NCBI RefSeq assembly: GCF_020410745.1
Contig: NZ_CP084528.1
Span: forward strand, 62,001 to 126,000
DNA length: 64,000 bases
Direction of reading: 5' to 3'
DNA from: Kaistella polysaccharea
GTDB taxonomy: Bacteria > Bacteroidota > Bacteroidia > Flavobacteriales > Weeksellaceae
Every line of letters starts with the position of its first letter. Position 1 is the first letter of the stretch. This document shows positions 63,025 through 64,000 of the stretch, piece by piece. The notes below the pieces were generated by a model. The model had not been told where the DNA came from. It saw only the letters and a list, made by a program, of their open reading frames with translations, and did not search any database. Position numbers and translations under genes: made by a program.

Positions 63025-64000
63025 ATGAAAAAATATATAATTTTATTTTTTGTAGGACTTTTAAGTTCCTGTACCGCGCTTAAAAATGTTAATGAAAAAC
63101 CATTTCTTTGGGAAGGTGCCAATGTTTATTTCCTCTTGACAGACCGTTTTAAAAATGGCGATACCAAGAACGATATCAATTTCCAGAGAACGGAAAAACC
63201 TGCTGTTTTAAGAGGTTTTGAAGGTGGTGACCTACGAGGAATTATTCAAAAAATTGATGATAATTATTTTTCAGATTTAGGAATTAATGCAATTTGGATG
63301 ACGCCACTGGTGGAGCAAATTCATGGTGCCACTGATGAAGGCACTGGAAAAACATACGGTTTTCACGGCTATTGGGCAAAAGATTGGACCGAACTTGATC
63401 CTAATTTCGGGAGAAAAGCAGATTTAGAAGAGCTTGTTGAAAAAGCGCACAAGAAAGGAATTCGAATTGTCTTAGACGCGGTGATTAATCACACGGGACC
63501 CGTAACTACTACCGATGCGGTTTATCCAAATTCTTGGGTAAGAACATCGCCAACCTGTACTTATAACAATTACGAAAACACGACTGCCTGTACTTTAGTA
63601 GCGAATCTTCCAGATATTTTAACGGAATCAAATGAACCCGCAGCATTGCCGCAAATGCTTGTCGATAAATGGAAAAAAGAAGGGAAATATGAGGCTGAAA
63701 TGAAATCACTCGACGCTTTCTTCGCCCGAACTGGATACCCAAGAGCGCCGAAATACTATATCATGAAGTGGCTGGCTGATTATGTTGAAAATTATGGCAT
63801 CGATGGGTATCGCATAGATACCGTAAAACATACAAACGAAGATGTTTGGAAAGATTTTCAGAAAGTATGTCAGGAAGCCTTTGATATTTATAAACTGAAA
63901 AATCCGTCAAAAGTACTCGACAATAATTTATTTTTTACGGTTGGTGAAGTCTACGGATATGGAATTTCTCAAAAACAAGATTATGATTTCGGGGATAAAA
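63025..64000 (+). CDS. Alpha-amylase family (GH13) lipoprotein, N-terminal part (partial at window end)
   Basis: The open frame of 325 codons runs off the window. A lipobox ending at Cys17 (GLLSSC) indicates an envelope lipoprotein. The GH13 motifs are region I DAVINH, region II GIDGYRIDTVKH with the nucleophile Asp265, and region III GEVYGYG with the acid/base Glu308. ANVYFLLTDRFKNGD is the standard opening of the barrel. It should hydrolyse starch-like glucans at the cell surface or in the periplasm. The C-terminal domains and region IV lie beyond the window. Confidence 0.93.
   Translation, partial: MKKYIILFFVGLLSSCTALKNVNEKPFLWEGANVYFLLTDRFKNGDTKNDINFQRTEKPAVLRGFEGGDLRGIIQKIDDNYFSDLGINAIWMTPLVEQIHGATDEGTGKTYGFHGYWAKDWTELDPNFGRKADLEELVEKAHKKGIRIVLDAVINHTGPVTTTDAVYPNSWVRTSPTCTYNNYENTTACTLVANLPDILTESNEPAALPQMLVDKWKKEGKYEAEMKSLDAFFARTGYPRAPKYYIMKWLADYVENYGIDGYRIDTVKHTNEDVWKDFQKVCQEAFDIYKLKNPSKVLDNNLFFTVGEVYGYGISQKQDYDFGDK

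Noticed and set aside
1-64000. tRNA, rRNA, CRISPR array, IS element or prophage
   Set aside because: Intergenic regions were read for cloverleaf, spaced direct-repeat or transposase signals and none was found.

Overview
This AT-rich window carries genes typical of the phylum Bacteroidota, class Flavobacteriia. The best fit is the Chryseobacterium/Kaistella group of Weeksellaceae. The supporting signs are a fused SecD-SecF, a subtilase with a type IX secretion C-terminal sorting domain, a GLPGLI-family protein, an outer-membrane beta-barrel receptor with a carboxypeptidase-regulatory N-terminal domain, many lipoproteins, and recurrent TAnnTTTG promoter motifs. The genus is an inference from protein flavour only. 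No rRNA, tRNA, IS element, prophage or CRISPR array was found.

Layout. 1-5 kb: end of glgB, then glgA (glycogen synthesis), an L,D-transpeptidase lipoprotein, and an aspartyl protease-PDZ/membrane protein pair. 5-17 kb: ppc, a T9SS-exported subtilase, a DegT aminotransferase-galE pair preceded by a possible small RNA or leader, a TonB-type receptor, mltG, dapF and pnuC. 17-25 kb: a haem-binding lipoprotein, a ribbon-helix-helix/MazF-like toxin-antitoxin pair, and a five-gene efflux operon (TolC, membrane-fusion protein, RND pump, PII-like protein, DUF2892-type membrane protein). 25-33 kb: a secreted Xaa-Pro peptidase, a Crp/Fnr-rhodanese-OsmC group, an amino acid permease, a BNR-repeat protein and hemN. 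33-44 kb: mostly single plus-strand genes (GNAT, metallophosphoesterase, VIT1-type transporter, c-haem lipoprotein, chrA, rlmF, amine oxidase-like flavoprotein, AhpD-like protein, PLP decarboxylase, 5'-nucleotidase-like lipoprotein, quinone oxidoreductase-like protein). 44-54 kb: OFA-type MFS carrier, GLPGLI protein, META lipoprotein, SDR, secDF, a second MFS carrier, tatA-PAP2. 54-64 kb: a polA-led run (polA, YciI-like, GT2, amidohydrolase, an unrecognised glycosyltransferase-like protein), a convergent polysaccharide flippase, and the start of an alpha-amylase lipoprotein gene cut by the window end.

Most of the window is ordinary chromosomal housekeeping and accessory metabolism. I did not find a convincing wholly new multi-gene system. 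The points most worth a second look are: the promoter, palindrome and terminator arrangement ahead of the DegT gene; the PII-like protein in the RND operon; the structured 125-bp intergenic element at 41593-41717; the broken or leader-coupled start of the gene at 60209; and several genes whose -7 motif lies only 4-5 nt before the start codon, suggesting leaderless transcripts. All function calls rest on motif recognition by eye; no database search was run.
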